36,075 nt of DNA from the NCBI GenBank assembly GCA_037442505.1, contig JBBIPZ010000022.1, forward strand, positions 1 through 36,075, in the 5' to 3' direction. The position numbers were made by a program, and so were the translations under genes. Source of the stretch: JBBIPZ01 sp037442505 [NCBI: Deltaproteobacteria bacterium]. Its GTDB lineage: Bacteria; CALINM01. The notes below the pieces were generated by a model, which worked only from the letters and a program-made list of their open reading frames with translations, was not told the DNA's origin and made no database searches. Below, in pieces: positions 1 to 7,463 of the stretch; the first letter of the stretch is position 1; the number at the start of each line of letters is the position of its first letter.

Positions 1-4
1 AATA

Positions 5-38
5 GACCAAGCATGGGCATTATTTCTCATGCTTGGTC
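5..38 (-). terminator. Hairpin after the zinc-finger gene
   Basis: A perfect 11-bp inverted repeat (GACCAAGCATG at 5-15, CATGCTTGGTC at 28-38) with a 12-nt loop lies just past the stop of the minus-strand gene ending at 45. The run after the stem on the minus strand is only TATT before the window ends, so the T-tract cannot be judged. A transcription terminator is the simplest reading; one arm of a longer palindrome is possible. Confidence 0.5.
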
Positions 39-44
39 AAAATT

Positions 45-275
45 TTACCTCATAGGAACATGTCTTTTTGTTGGACTCTTTGAACAACTACCTGATGTTA
101 ATGATGATATACTGCTTCCTTGGCTACCGCAATATTTACAAAAATAAAACTTTTTTTCCTCTCCTTCATAAGGTTCATGTCTTCTGCCCATTGGATTTTT
201 TGAACACGAACTAGAAGTGAGACTTGAAACAGATGATGCGCTTGAACCACACCATTTACAATAATACCTTGGCAT
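45..275 (-). CDS. Small protein with two tandem CCCH-type zinc-finger-like repeats
   Basis: This 76-residue protein consists of two copies of a roughly 37-residue unit. Repeat 1 has C-x2-C-x14-C-x8-H and repeat 2 has C-x2-C-x14-C-x7-H. Both share a Ser-rich middle (SSxSSLTSxSC) and a Lys/Pro/Arg-His end. The Cys and His spacing suggests one zinc ion per repeat, but this is inferred. I start it at the ATG at 275 because AGGAGGT lies 5 nt upstream; an ATG 21 nt further up has no such site. It stands alone, facing away from the gene at 539. Short proteins of this pattern occur in many bacteria as uncharacterised proteins and no function can be assigned. Binding of nucleic acid or a phage or host factor is conceivable but not shown. 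Confidence 0.7.
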   Translation of the reverse strand: MPRYYCKWCGSSASSVSSLTSSSCSKNPMGRRHEPYEGEEKKFYFCKYCGSQGSSISSLTSGSCSKSPTKRHVPMR

Positions 276-471
276 ATTTACCTCCTGTATTTTCATTATT
301 AATAGAATCTTTTACCGCAAAATGTTTCAAATAATTGGTGGACTTTTATTAATAACCTGTTTCACAAAAATATTACTTAGCATTTAAGTTCTTTATATCA
401 CACTATACTGACAGCATTATGTCATCAGAAATATCTAAAAATATTTTTTTCAGTATGAAGACTTTAGAATT

Positions 472-489
472 ATGCAAAAAAAATTGCAT
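472..489. promoter_or_regulatory. Inverted repeat overlapping the -35 box
   Basis: ATGCAA (472-477) and TTGCAT (484-489) form a perfect 6-bp inverted repeat with an A6 spacer, and the right arm is the -35 hexamer of the promoter for the gene at 539. The position would suit a repressor site, but no regulator gene lies beside it. Confidence 0.35.
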
Positions 490-512
490 ATAGATAAAAA
501 TTTAGCTAAAAT
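484..512 (+). promoter_or_regulatory. Sigma-70-like promoter of the 539 gene
   Basis: TTGCAT (484-489) and TAAAAT (507-512) are separated by 17 bp, placing the expected transcript start near 519, about 20 nt before the ATG. Confidence 0.45.
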
Positions 513-538
513 AGGAAAAATCTTTCTAAAGGTCAAGC

Positions 539-1003
539 ATGTCAGAATCAATTGAAAAAGAAATGCTAAAAGATTTTATAGATGAGCTAAAACATAGGCA
601 ACAAAAATATTATAATGGACAGGGAAATGATAATCGTATAAAGGTTAATAATAAAGTTAGTTTTCAGTTCGGTGACTTGAGGATAGACACAGATAAATAT
701 CATATCATTATTGAAGTGGAAAGTAGCGGTGGAATCACCAACTTAGCCAAATACTGGTATGCTATAGAGAAGGGTAAAATAACAAAAACAGTAATACTAC
801 TTCACATCTACAAAAAACAATCTAAAAATGATTATGCTTCCCATGAAGAACTGTGGGACTTTATATATGATAAAATGAATGAAAAATTAAATAATAAAAT
901 TATAGCGAAAAGATTCGATTATAAAGATGGGCACCATGATAAAAATGCTCTCGTTTTTTTTAAATCTCTATTAGACGGGCAATTTCACATTTCTGATTAT
1001 TAA
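539..1003 (+). CDS. Unknown 154-residue protein, possibly nuclease-fold
   Basis: I do not recognise this soluble, Lys-rich protein. It has a charged N-terminal helix (residues 1-30) and then a block with DLRIDTD and, after a hydrophobic strand, IIIEVESSGG. An acidic residue followed by a strand ending in E-x-E resembles the core of PD-(D/E)xK nuclease-like folds, but the expected Lys is absent, so this is only a suggestion. The second half is helical and charged. A weak AAAGG lies 7 nt before the ATG, and a promoter with a palindrome over its -35 precedes it. It is a single-gene unit followed by more than 400 bp without genes, a setting typical of accessory genes. There is no predicted signal peptide or membrane segment. 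Confidence 0.55.
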   Translation: MSESIEKEMLKDFIDELKHRQQKYYNGQGNDNRIKVNNKVSFQFGDLRIDTDKYHIIIEVESSGGITNLAKYWYAIEKGKITKTVILLHIYKKQSKNDYASHEELWDFIYDKMNEKLNNKIIAKRFDYKDGHHDKNALVFFKSLLDGQFHISDY

Positions 1004-1213
1004 TCTCTGTACAAATTAAAGAAATATAGAAACTGATTTCACAAGAAAGTTAAGATATTCCAGATCTTATGAATTATAACAATAAATACTTATAACTTTT
1101 TTTTTCATAATTTATGCTGTTTTCATGGTTCTATCAAAATTTTATGTCATTTACATGGCTCTATTCTCACTTTTTTGCACGGGAAATAAAGTTTTTTAAA
1201 CTGCCCAATGAAT

Positions 1214-1334
1214 CTATCTTCGTCCCAGATAATATTCTCCTCCATTGGAAAGAAACTTTGCAAAATTCATCCCCTGTATGATGTCTCTTATCAAATCTAC
1301 AGAATATTTTCCACAATCGCTTAGTTTATTAAAA
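1214..1334 (-). pseudogene. Possible decayed gene fragment
   Basis: On the minus strand a 40-codon open frame reads like protein (containing DCGKYSVDLIRDI and FAKFLSNGGEYYLG) and stops at 1214-1216. No start codon or ribosome site precedes it, and in-frame stops follow. I cannot name the parent family; it may be a chance open frame. Confidence 0.25.
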
Positions 1335-1340
1335 TATTAT

Positions 1341-1359
1341 TGACCTGTCCCTTTTTTTT
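1341..1359 (-). repeat. Dispersed GGGACAGGT motif, copy 1
   Basis: On the minus strand this reads A8-GGGACAGGTCA. It lies between genes, upstream of the 1425 gene, with its CCTGTCCC strand pointing at that gene. Its GAC-CT-GTC core is a short palindrome shared with most other copies. Confidence 0.75.
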
Positions 1360-1380
1360 ACCCTAAAATCAATGATTTTA

Positions 1381-1389
1381 TGATATAAT
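1381..1389 (+). promoter_or_regulatory. Extended -10 promoter of the DUF486 gene
   Basis: TGATATAAT gives a TG-n-TATAAT extended -10 with a consensus hexamer at 1384-1389, 35 nt before the start. No good -35 is seen, as is usual for extended -10 promoters. Confidence 0.5.
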
Positions 1390-1424
1390 AATCAACTATA
1401 TAAAAAGTTTTTTGAGGTATGTTT

Positions 1425-1754
1425 ATGCAAGCTGTTTTGTTATTAACCATCTCTAACATTTTTATGACGTTTGCGTGGTACGGTCATCTAAAATTTAAAA
1501 ATGCCCCCATGCTAAAGGTTATATTAATCAGCTGGCTAATTGCGTTTGCTGAGTATTGTTTTCAGGTTCCTGCAAATAGGATTGGACATAATAGTTTTTC
1601 TGCAGCACAATTAAAAACAATGCAAGAAGTTATAACACTAATTGTTTTTAGCTTTTTCAGCGTTTTCTATCTGAAAGAAAGTCTTAAATGGAACCATTTG
1701 GTTGGTTTTGCTATGATTATCGGTGCAGTAGTATTTATTTTCAAAGAGTGGTGA
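1425..1754 (+). CDS. DUF486 / DMT-like small membrane protein
   Basis: This 109-residue protein is almost entirely membrane-embedded. Hydrophobic segments near residues 1-18, 28-50, 66-85 and 90-107 give the four-helix plan of the DUF486 group in the drug/metabolite transporter superfamily. The FAEYCFQVPANRIG segment and the KESLKWNHLVGF segment are typical of DUF486. The substrate is unknown. I use the second ATG (1425), since GAGGT at 1414-1418 lies 6 nt before it but abuts the ATG at 1419. The gene is monocistronic and its 3' end overlaps the convergent ABC ATPase gene by 14 bp. Family assignment is fairly sure; transport activity is inferred. Confidence 0.85.
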   Translation: MQAVLLLTISNIFMTFAWYGHLKFKNAPMLKVILISWLIAFAEYCFQVPANRIGHNSFSAAQLKTMQEVITLIVFSFFSVFYLKESLKWNHLVGFAMIIGAVVFIFKEW

Positions 1755-2490
1755 CCCGCTCTTCTGTAACCTTCAAGAATAGCTCTTCTAACTGTGTATC
1801 TGACGCATATTGTTTTTTTATATCGTCAATTGTTCCTGATAAAATAATCTCTCCTTTATTTATAATCGCAAGCGTTTTACATATCTCGTCAACAAGGCTT
1901 AATATGTGCGTAGAGATGAAAAACGTCTTGCCTTTATCAGAAAGTTCGTGAATAAGTTTTTTTAGAGTTTTTGCAGACTTTGGGTCAAGTCCAACAAGTG
2001 GCTCATCCATGATGTATATTTCAGGATCATGTGAAAAGGTAGATATTAGAATAAGTTTTTGCTTCATTCCATGTGAATAGTTCTCTATAAGTTCATCTAA
2101 CCAATCTTTGATTCCAAAAATTTCTGAATAATACGAAAAAAGCTGGTTAAATTTTTGGTCAGAAACATGGTAAATCTCTTTTACCATTTTTAAAAACTCA
2201 AAACCAGTTAGCTTTTCGTATAAAAACGGTCTGTCTGGAACATATCCAATAATAGCCTTTGCCTTTAAAGGCTCCTTGTCTATATCGATACCATTAATCG
2301 AGATGGTACCGCTATTTTGCTTGATAATACCAGTTATCATACGGATTGTAGTTGTCTTTCCAGCACCATTAGGACCTATAAATGCAAAAATATCACCTTT
2401 TTTTACAGAGAGGTTTATATCCTTGCACGCATGAAAATTTCCGTAAAATTTATTTAGATTTACTGTTTTAATCGCAAACAATTCGTTCAT
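1741..2490 (-). CDS. ABC transporter ATP-binding protein (EcsA/CcmA-like)
   Basis: A 249-residue ABC ATPase that would energise export or another membrane process. Visible motifs are Walker A GPNGAGKT (39-46), a Q-loop region GYVPDRPFLY where Asp stands near the usual Gln, signature YSHGMKQKL (138-146, in place of LSGGQ), Walker B IYIMDEP (158-164) with D-loop GLDP, and the H-loop His195. The GYVPDRPFLY and SHGMKQ variants resemble EcsA and related ABC-2-type exporters, which pair with a separate permease. No permease gene follows; the downstream neighbour is a convergent DUF486 gene, so its partner is encoded elsewhere or it works alone. The start overlaps the end of pgi by 23 bp, indicating translational coupling. 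Confidence 0.9.
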   Translation of the reverse strand: MNELFAIKTVNLNKFYGNFHACKDINLSVKKGDIFAFIGPNGAGKTTTIRMITGIIKQNSGTISINGIDIDKEPLKAKAIIGYVPDRPFLYEKLTGFEFLKMVKEIYHVSDQKFNQLFSYYSEIFGIKDWLDELIENYSHGMKQKLILISTFSHDPEIYIMDEPLVGLDPKSAKTLKKLIHELSDKGKTFFISTHILSLVDEICKTLAIINKGEIILSGTIDDIKKQYASDTQLEELFLKVTEERVTTL

Positions 2491-3802
2491 TCAATTTTTC
2501 CAACGATAATTTAAAATCGCCTATATCAAACCCTTTTTTGCCGAGCAGACCAAAGGCAATCTTTTTACCTATTTCCACACCCGGCTGGTCAAAAGGGTTT
2601 ATTCCATAAAGTTTGCCAGAAAAGGCGGTACATAACTCGAAAAAGTAAAATAGTCCTCCTAAGGTTTTGTCATCAAGTTTGTCGCACTCCAATTTTATAA
2701 CAGGCACAGACTCTTTAATTAGTGCACCATAAGTGCCTGTGTATTCTGCCTCGAACAAATCATCAAATGCTTTGCCACATAAATAGTTAACATTATCATA
2801 TTGCACACACTCGTGTGGTATCTGTAATAAGTTTTTCTCGTTACTCTTTAAAAGAACTATAATTTTATCTTTTGGACCTTCTAAATAAAGTTGAAGCTGT
2901 GAATGTTGATCTGTAACACCTCTTGCTACGATTGGTGTCTGACCAGTCCTTAAAACTTCTCCATTTAACCCATATTTTTTACCCAGACTTTCTGCCCATA
3001 ATTGTGAAAACCACAAAGAAAACTCTATCAGCCTATCACAATATGGCATCATAACAACGTTTTTTTTGTCTCGCCTCACATTTAAAAGATACAAAAGTAA
3101 AGAAAAAGAGAAAACTTGTTCAAGGCACTTTCTTTCTATATACCTTGCCCCATCTAAAATTTTTTCCACATCTGCGCCAATAAAAACAGCTGGCAACAAA
3201 CCCACAAATGAAAGTACAGAAAATCTTCCACCAACTTTTGACGGAACAGGAAATGTTAAAAAACCTTCTTCTTTTGCCAACTTTCTCAAAAAACCCTTCT
3301 CGGGGTCGGTAATCAAAACAAAGTGTTTTAATGGATCAAGTTGTAGCTGTTTTATCTTGCCATAACAATACATAAACTGTGATAATGTTTCGACTGTTTC
3401 TCCTGATTTGCTTATTACTAAAAACAGTGTCTTTTCAAAATTTAACTGTTCTAAAAAGTTTGACAGGGTAAAAGGATCTATATTATCAAGTACAAACACT
3501 TTTGTTTTCTGGCTTGAAACTGGAATAATATTCTGGATAGCCTTTGCACCAAGCGCAGATCCTCCAATCCCCATAACTACTACATTTTCAAAATGTTTAC
3601 AGGAGCTATAAAAAGATTTAGCCTCTTTTATAAGGTTTTTATCCTTAATAATCTCACAAAAGCCAAAAGAACGGTGTTCTTTTAAAAATTCTTTGTATGT
3701 TCCATCAAACTGATCTGTAAAGTATTCAAGTTCTCGCCTGGTAATTCCATCTTTTATACCAATATTATCGCTCAGGACACCAGCATAATTAATCGAAAAC
3801 AT
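2468..3802 (-). CDS. pgi: Glucose-6-phosphate isomerase
   Basis: Interconverts glucose 6-phosphate and fructose 6-phosphate in the cytoplasm (glycolysis and gluconeogenesis). At 444 residues it matches the shorter bacterial form. Family marks include GIGGSALGAKA near residue 80, the phosphate-binding VISKSGETVET, GGRFSVLS with the following LLPAVFIG, TDQHSQLQLYLEG, and the C-terminal NPFDQPGVEIGK with its catalytic-region Lys. It is followed by the ABC ATPase (overlap 23 bp) and preceded by the thioesterase gene (27-bp gap) on the same strand. A GH57 glycosidase elsewhere in the window would feed the same hexose pool, though the two are not linked in one operon. Confidence 0.96.
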   Translation of the reverse strand: MFSINYAGVLSDNIGIKDGITRRELEYFTDQFDGTYKEFLKEHRSFGFCEIIKDKNLIKEAKSFYSSCKHFENVVVMGIGGSALGAKAIQNIIPVSSQKTKVFVLDNIDPFTLSNFLEQLNFEKTLFLVISKSGETVETLSQFMYCYGKIKQLQLDPLKHFVLITDPEKGFLRKLAKEEGFLTFPVPSKVGGRFSVLSFVGLLPAVFIGADVEKILDGARYIERKCLEQVFSFSLLLYLLNVRRDKKNVVMMPYCDRLIEFSLWFSQLWAESLGKKYGLNGEVLRTGQTPIVARGVTDQHSQLQLYLEGPKDKIIVLLKSNEKNLLQIPHECVQYDNVNYLCGKAFDDLFEAEYTGTYGALIKESVPVIKLECDKLDDKTLGGLFYFFELCTAFSGKLYGINPFDQPGVEIGKKIAFGLLGKKGFDIGDFKLSLEKLNERIVCD

Positions 3803-3829
3803 ATAACCTCCCCAAAAAATGATAAGATG

Positions 3830-4246
3830 TTATAAGGACTTCTTTGGCAATGGCAATGCAGTAGCCATACCTTGAGCCAAAAGTTTGTTAGTTTTTTCGC
3901 TTAAGGCTTTAACTTCAACAACCATGCTACTTTTTCCTTTATGTATAACTCTCGACTCACCTATCACAGTGTCCCCAGGCTCTGTTGAACGAAAGATGTT
4001 AAAACTGAATTGAACACCAACCGCATCCGTTATTGAATTGACTGATATTGCGAATGCAACATCCAAAATAGCAAATATTAAAGCTCCGTGGGCAATATTG
4101 TGAGCGTTCAAAAACTCTTTTTTTACTACCGCCTTTAGTTTTGCATAACCTTCTTCTGCTTCTACAAGTTCCATATTATAGAGATGAAAAAGCCTGTCAC
4201 CTTTGATTATTTCTTCAATCCTTTCCTTAGCAATCTTATCTTTCAT
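3830..4246 (-). CDS. PaaI-type hotdog-fold thioesterase
   Basis: A 138-residue single hotdog domain of the PaaI group, which hydrolyses acyl- or aryl-CoA thioesters. The diagnostic segment is NAHNIAHGALIFAILDVAFA (residues 47-66): HG starts the hot-dog helix and the Asp after the hydrophobic run is the usual catalytic acid. A GD-T-V strand and a GKSSMVVEV strand complete the fold. The substrate cannot be read from the sequence. GAGGGAAGGT lies a few nt before the ATG. It starts 10 bp after gspE and is 27 bp from pgi, so it is probably co-transcribed, but these neighbours share no pathway. Confidence 0.9.
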   Translation of the reverse strand: MKDKIAKERIEEIIKGDRLFHLYNMELVEAEEGYAKLKAVVKKEFLNAHNIAHGALIFAILDVAFAISVNSITDAVGVQFSFNIFRSTEPGDTVIGESRVIHKGKSSMVVEVKALSEKTNKLLAQGMATALPLPKKSL

Positions 4247-4256
4247 ATACCTTCCC

Positions 4257-6554
4257 TCATTTTATACATACACTTCTTACCTCTTTGAGGTCAGTAAGTC
4301 CTTGAAAAGCCTTCAAAAATCCATCTTGCTTGAGCGTTGTCATCCCGTCCTTTATCGCCTGTGACCTTATAAGATCGATGTCTGCCTTTTTCTTTATCAA
4401 AGCCTTCATTTCATCAGTGCATTCTAAAAGTTCATGAAGTCCCAATCTACCTTTGTAACCTGTATTGTTACATTTTTGGCAACCTCTGGAGCGCCATAAT
4501 GTAATATCAGCGGGATTTATCCCAGTCTTTTTAAAATGTTCAACACCGTATTCTTCGATAATTTCACGCAGTTCTTTTGCATCAGGTTTGTAGCTTTCTT
4601 TACACTCTGAACAGAGTCTTCTTGCAAGCCTCTGGGCAAGAATACAAAGTAGTGCGTCAGAAAAACTGAATGGGTCCATACCCATATCAAGGAGACGAGT
4701 TACAGTTTCTGGTGCAGAATTCGTGTGAAGAGTTGAAAAAACTAAATGCCCTGTTAGAGAAGCTTCTATACCAATAGAAGCTGTTTCTTCATCGCGCATT
4801 TCCCCAACCATTATCACATCAGGATCCGCCCTTAAGAAAGAGCGTAAAGCTGCAGCAAACGTAAAGCCAATCTTTGGGTTTACCTGAACCTGACGTAGCC
4901 CTTTTTGTGTGATTTCAACAGGATCTTCTGCTGTCCAGATTTTGACATCCACAGTGTTTATAAGGGATATGGCGGAATGTAACGTGGTTGTTTTACCAGA
5001 ACCTGTAGGTCCCACTACAAGTATCAAACCATAAGGTTTTTCAACATTTTCCCTGAACACCCTTTCGTTTCTGTCTAAAAGTCCTAATTTGTCGAACGGA
5101 ATCGGCTCTCCTGATGCTAAAATTCTCATCACAACATCTTCCATCTGACCTACAGTGGGAACGGTAGCAACACGTAATTCTACATCAATTGGACCATATT
5201 TTTTAAAATTAATCTTGCCGTCCTGAGGCTTTCTGCGCTCTGCAATATCAAGTCCTGACATTATTTTGATTCTTGAAACGATGGCGTGTTTATATTTATA
5301 TGGAATTTTCTGATAAATCACACAGTTACCATCAACCCTCATCCTAACGATGGTGTCGTTTTTTCCTGGATATGGCTCTATATGAATATCAGACGCCTTC
5401 ATATTGTACCCGTCGTAAATAATTTTGTTAACTAACTGGACTATTACACTGTCCTCTTCAGAAACTTTTTTTACCTCTTCCTCAACATCTGGCTCATCAG
5501 TTTTATCAAGCTTATTTAAAATTTCAGCAATGCCAACGCTACCCTCTGCATACTTGCCTATTTTGTAAAAAAAATCGATGAAAAGCTCTATATCTTCTTT
5601 AAATGATGCTACATAGCTTATTCGCTTGTATTCGGGATATAAAAACCTAATAAAATCTTGTTTTTGGATATCCAGAGGATCTTCCATAGCAATGTACAAA
5701 ACACCATTTTCAACCTTTACAGGCACCCACACCTCTTTTTTCAGTTTGTCAGGCTTTATACGTTCTAAAAGGTGTTCAAGTGGGGGTAGATTAGCGTCAA
5801 AAAGAATAAACTCCGTACCAAAAAAGAGACTCAGACTCTTTGCCATATCTTCTCTAAGCACACCAAAATGCTTGATTAGAACTTGATCTATACCGATACT
5901 TTTAGCCTCAGGATGAGCTTCAGCCTTCTCAATATCACTTTCCTGAATTATGTTTTTATTTAGTAGATAATTGTATCTGCTCTTTTGTCGAGCAATTTTT
6001 GTAGCTTGTGTAATCCTGTGAAGGTTAAAGATTGCTATTGAAAGAGAAGTCGAAAGTTCGAGCGCATAAGCGATATCTGTTTCTGTAAACTTGTCGCCAG
6101 TCTTTTTGTTAATAAGCTGGATCACTCCAATCAATGTCTGCTGAAACTTCATTGGGACACACAATACTTGCTTTGTTTTATATCCCGTCTTTTTATCCCA
6201 TCTGTCATCAAATTTGAGTGACGAATTAATCATAGTTAGCTCGTGAGGGTCGTAGGCATTTTTTATATTTACTACCTCGCCATTAACGGCACAATACCCA
6301 GCTATACTTGTGGTGTCGAGAGGAATAACAATTTCTTTTACCTCTTCACCAGATTTAATCCTCGAAAAAAGCAGGTTTTTCTTGGTATCTGCTAAATATA
6401 TCGTGATTCTTTCTGCATCAAATAGCTCTGCTATACTTTCTTTCAAAAAAACCAGGATGGCATTAAGGTTACTTGCTGAGTGGATTTCGTTAATCTTATC
6501 CATCAGCTTCTTTCTATACTCTAACTGTTTTTTTAACGCTATGTCATCATTCAT
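4257..6554 (-). CDS. GAF-domain GspE/PilB-type secretion or pilus ATPase
   Basis: A 765-residue AAA-like ATPase of the type II secretion / type IV pilus assembly class. Residues 15-180 form a GAF domain (VLCVPMKF, GVIQLINK), and 200-340 look like the GspE/MshE N-terminal domain. The motor follows: ASDIHIEP near 390, Walker A GPTGSGKT (515-522), Asp box EDPVE (543-547), Walker B LRADPDVIMVGEMRD, His box TGHLVFSTLHTN (601-612), and a four-Cys zinc site C648-x2-C651 and C692-x2-C695. An N-terminal GAF is not part of canonical GspE or PilB and would let a small ligand or partner tune the motor. No pilin, GspF or secretin gene is nearby. There is no Shine-Dalgarno; a promoter lies directly at the start. 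Confidence 0.92.
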   Translation of the reverse strand: MNDDIALKKQLEYRKKLMDKINEIHSASNLNAILVFLKESIAELFDAERITIYLADTKKNLLFSRIKSGEEVKEIVIPLDTTSIAGYCAVNGEVVNIKNAYDPHELTMINSSLKFDDRWDKKTGYKTKQVLCVPMKFQQTLIGVIQLINKKTGDKFTETDIAYALELSTSLSIAIFNLHRITQATKIARQKSRYNYLLNKNIIQESDIEKAEAHPEAKSIGIDQVLIKHFGVLREDMAKSLSLFFGTEFILFDANLPPLEHLLERIKPDKLKKEVWVPVKVENGVLYIAMEDPLDIQKQDFIRFLYPEYKRISYVASFKEDIELFIDFFYKIGKYAEGSVGIAEILNKLDKTDEPDVEEEVKKVSEEDSVIVQLVNKIIYDGYNMKASDIHIEPYPGKNDTIVRMRVDGNCVIYQKIPYKYKHAIVSRIKIMSGLDIAERRKPQDGKINFKKYGPIDVELRVATVPTVGQMEDVVMRILASGEPIPFDKLGLLDRNERVFRENVEKPYGLILVVGPTGSGKTTTLHSAISLINTVDVKIWTAEDPVEITQKGLRQVQVNPKIGFTFAAALRSFLRADPDVIMVGEMRDEETASIGIEASLTGHLVFSTLHTNSAPETVTRLLDMGMDPFSFSDALLCILAQRLARRLCSECKESYKPDAKELREIIEEYGVEHFKKTGINPADITLWRSRGCQKCNNTGYKGRLGLHELLECTDEMKALIKKKADIDLIRSQAIKDGMTTLKQDGFLKAFQGLTDLKEVRSVCIK

Positions 6555-6561
6555 AGTCTTA

Positions 6562-6590
6562 AATATAGCATAGTAAACTGAAAAAGTGAA
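6562..6590 (-). promoter_or_regulatory. Promoter at the gspE-like gene start
   Basis: On the minus strand TTCACT (6590-6585) and TATATT (6567-6562) are 17 bp apart, with TGC before the -10 making an extended -10. The expected transcript start falls at or within a base or two of the ATG at 6554, so the message would be leaderless. Confidence 0.4.
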
Positions 6591-6596
6591 AAAAGT

Positions 6597-7463
6597 TTAT
6601 TTCTTATCAGAAGTTCCTGGAAATATTTGATATGGGGGTGGCACTTCAAGTCCCTTCAACACCCTATCAAAGTAAGAATTTTCCTTTATAATTTCGGAGG
6701 GGAAATTTACTATCGGTAGCGGTGGAAACCTAAAACCCTCTTTTTCGAGGCTAACCATTCCTGCCTTTACAATCATGGCACCCTCTGCAACAGTTTTTCC
6801 GATATTCCTTAAACTTCTCACGTTAAAAATGCCACTTACAGGTGGTCGCGTCCTTGAAGTTGAAGGAAGTATTCCATCTTTCCCAAGAGACACTTTCGAA
6901 TCACAAGTATCAACAAGCCCACCCAAAAACGATGCCTGCGGAGGAGGGTCGGAAGGAAATGGTCTTGAGCCTACCACAAAACTGCTACCTATTGCCATAG
7001 CAAATCTGTGGATTGTTGAAAGTGCAGATTCCTGCCCACCTCGTCTTTCAAAAGCTACGACAATACCTCCAACCACCTTGTGACTTAATGCTCCACTTAA
7101 CCTCGACCCTGCATAGTGACAGAAAGGTGCCCCCCGTTCAAATAAGGCTTTTAGTTTTGCTGAAATATCAAATGCATACGATGGACTTCCTATAATAATA
7201 CCATCAGCATCTACCAGTTTTCTATAAACCATTGCAACGTCATCTCTGTGAACAAAACAGATATGTTCCCAATCTGCGCCTTTTTTAAAACCATAACACG
7301 AGTAACATCCTTCACAAGGATTAATTTTTAAAGTCGCAAGAGATACTAGTTCAGTCTCGATATCAGGACTAATCTCTTTTGCTGCCTCAAGCGCAATTTG
7401 AACAGCTGTATCAGTATTGCCTTTTCTTGGACTGCCAGAAACACCTATTATTTTAACTTTCAT
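6597..7463 (-). CDS. NADPH-dependent FMN reductase / iron-sulfur flavoprotein
   Basis: A 288-residue flavodoxin-fold protein. It opens with the FMN phosphate loop GVSGSPRKGNTDTA (residues 7-20), then carries CEGCYSC followed about ten residues later by a fourth Cys (HICF), the compact cluster motif of Isf-type iron-sulfur flavoproteins, and then GIIIGSPSYAFDIS, which contacts the flavin. The C-terminal 100 residues (EGAMIVKAGM and a Pro-rich tail) form an extension beyond the usual 180-200-residue core. It probably transfers electrons between a reduced carrier and an unknown acceptor in the cytoplasm. A GGGGG ribosome site precedes the ATG, and the start overlaps the previous gene by 11 bp, so the two are coupled. 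Confidence 0.88.
   Translation of the reverse strand: MKVKIIGVSGSPRKGNTDTAVQIALEAAKEISPDIETELVSLATLKINPCEGCYSCYGFKKGADWEHICFVHRDDVAMVYRKLVDADGIIIGSPSYAFDISAKLKALFERGAPFCHYAGSRLSGALSHKVVGGIVVAFERRGGQESALSTIHRFAMAIGSSFVVGSRPFPSDPPPQASFLGGLVDTCDSKVSLGKDGILPSTSRTRPPVSGIFNVRSLRNIGKTVAEGAMIVKAGMVSLEKEGFRFPPLPIVNFPSEIIKENSYFDRVLKGLEVPPPYQIFPGTSDKK

Larger units (their letters stand above)
1004..1424. other. Gene-poor stretch with decayed-looking sequence
   Basis: No complete gene is visible. It contains two imperfect 22-nt direct repeats at 1113-1134 and 1143-1164 (17 of 22 identical, 30-nt period), a short open minus-strand frame (1214-1334), one copy of the dispersed GGGACAGGT motif (1341-1359) and the promoter of the next gene. 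Confidence 0.6.

Noticed and set aside
614-624. GGACAGGG near the start of the 539 gene
   Set aside because: It differs from GGGACAGGT at both ends, lacks the A-tract and lies in coding sequence, so it looks coincidental.
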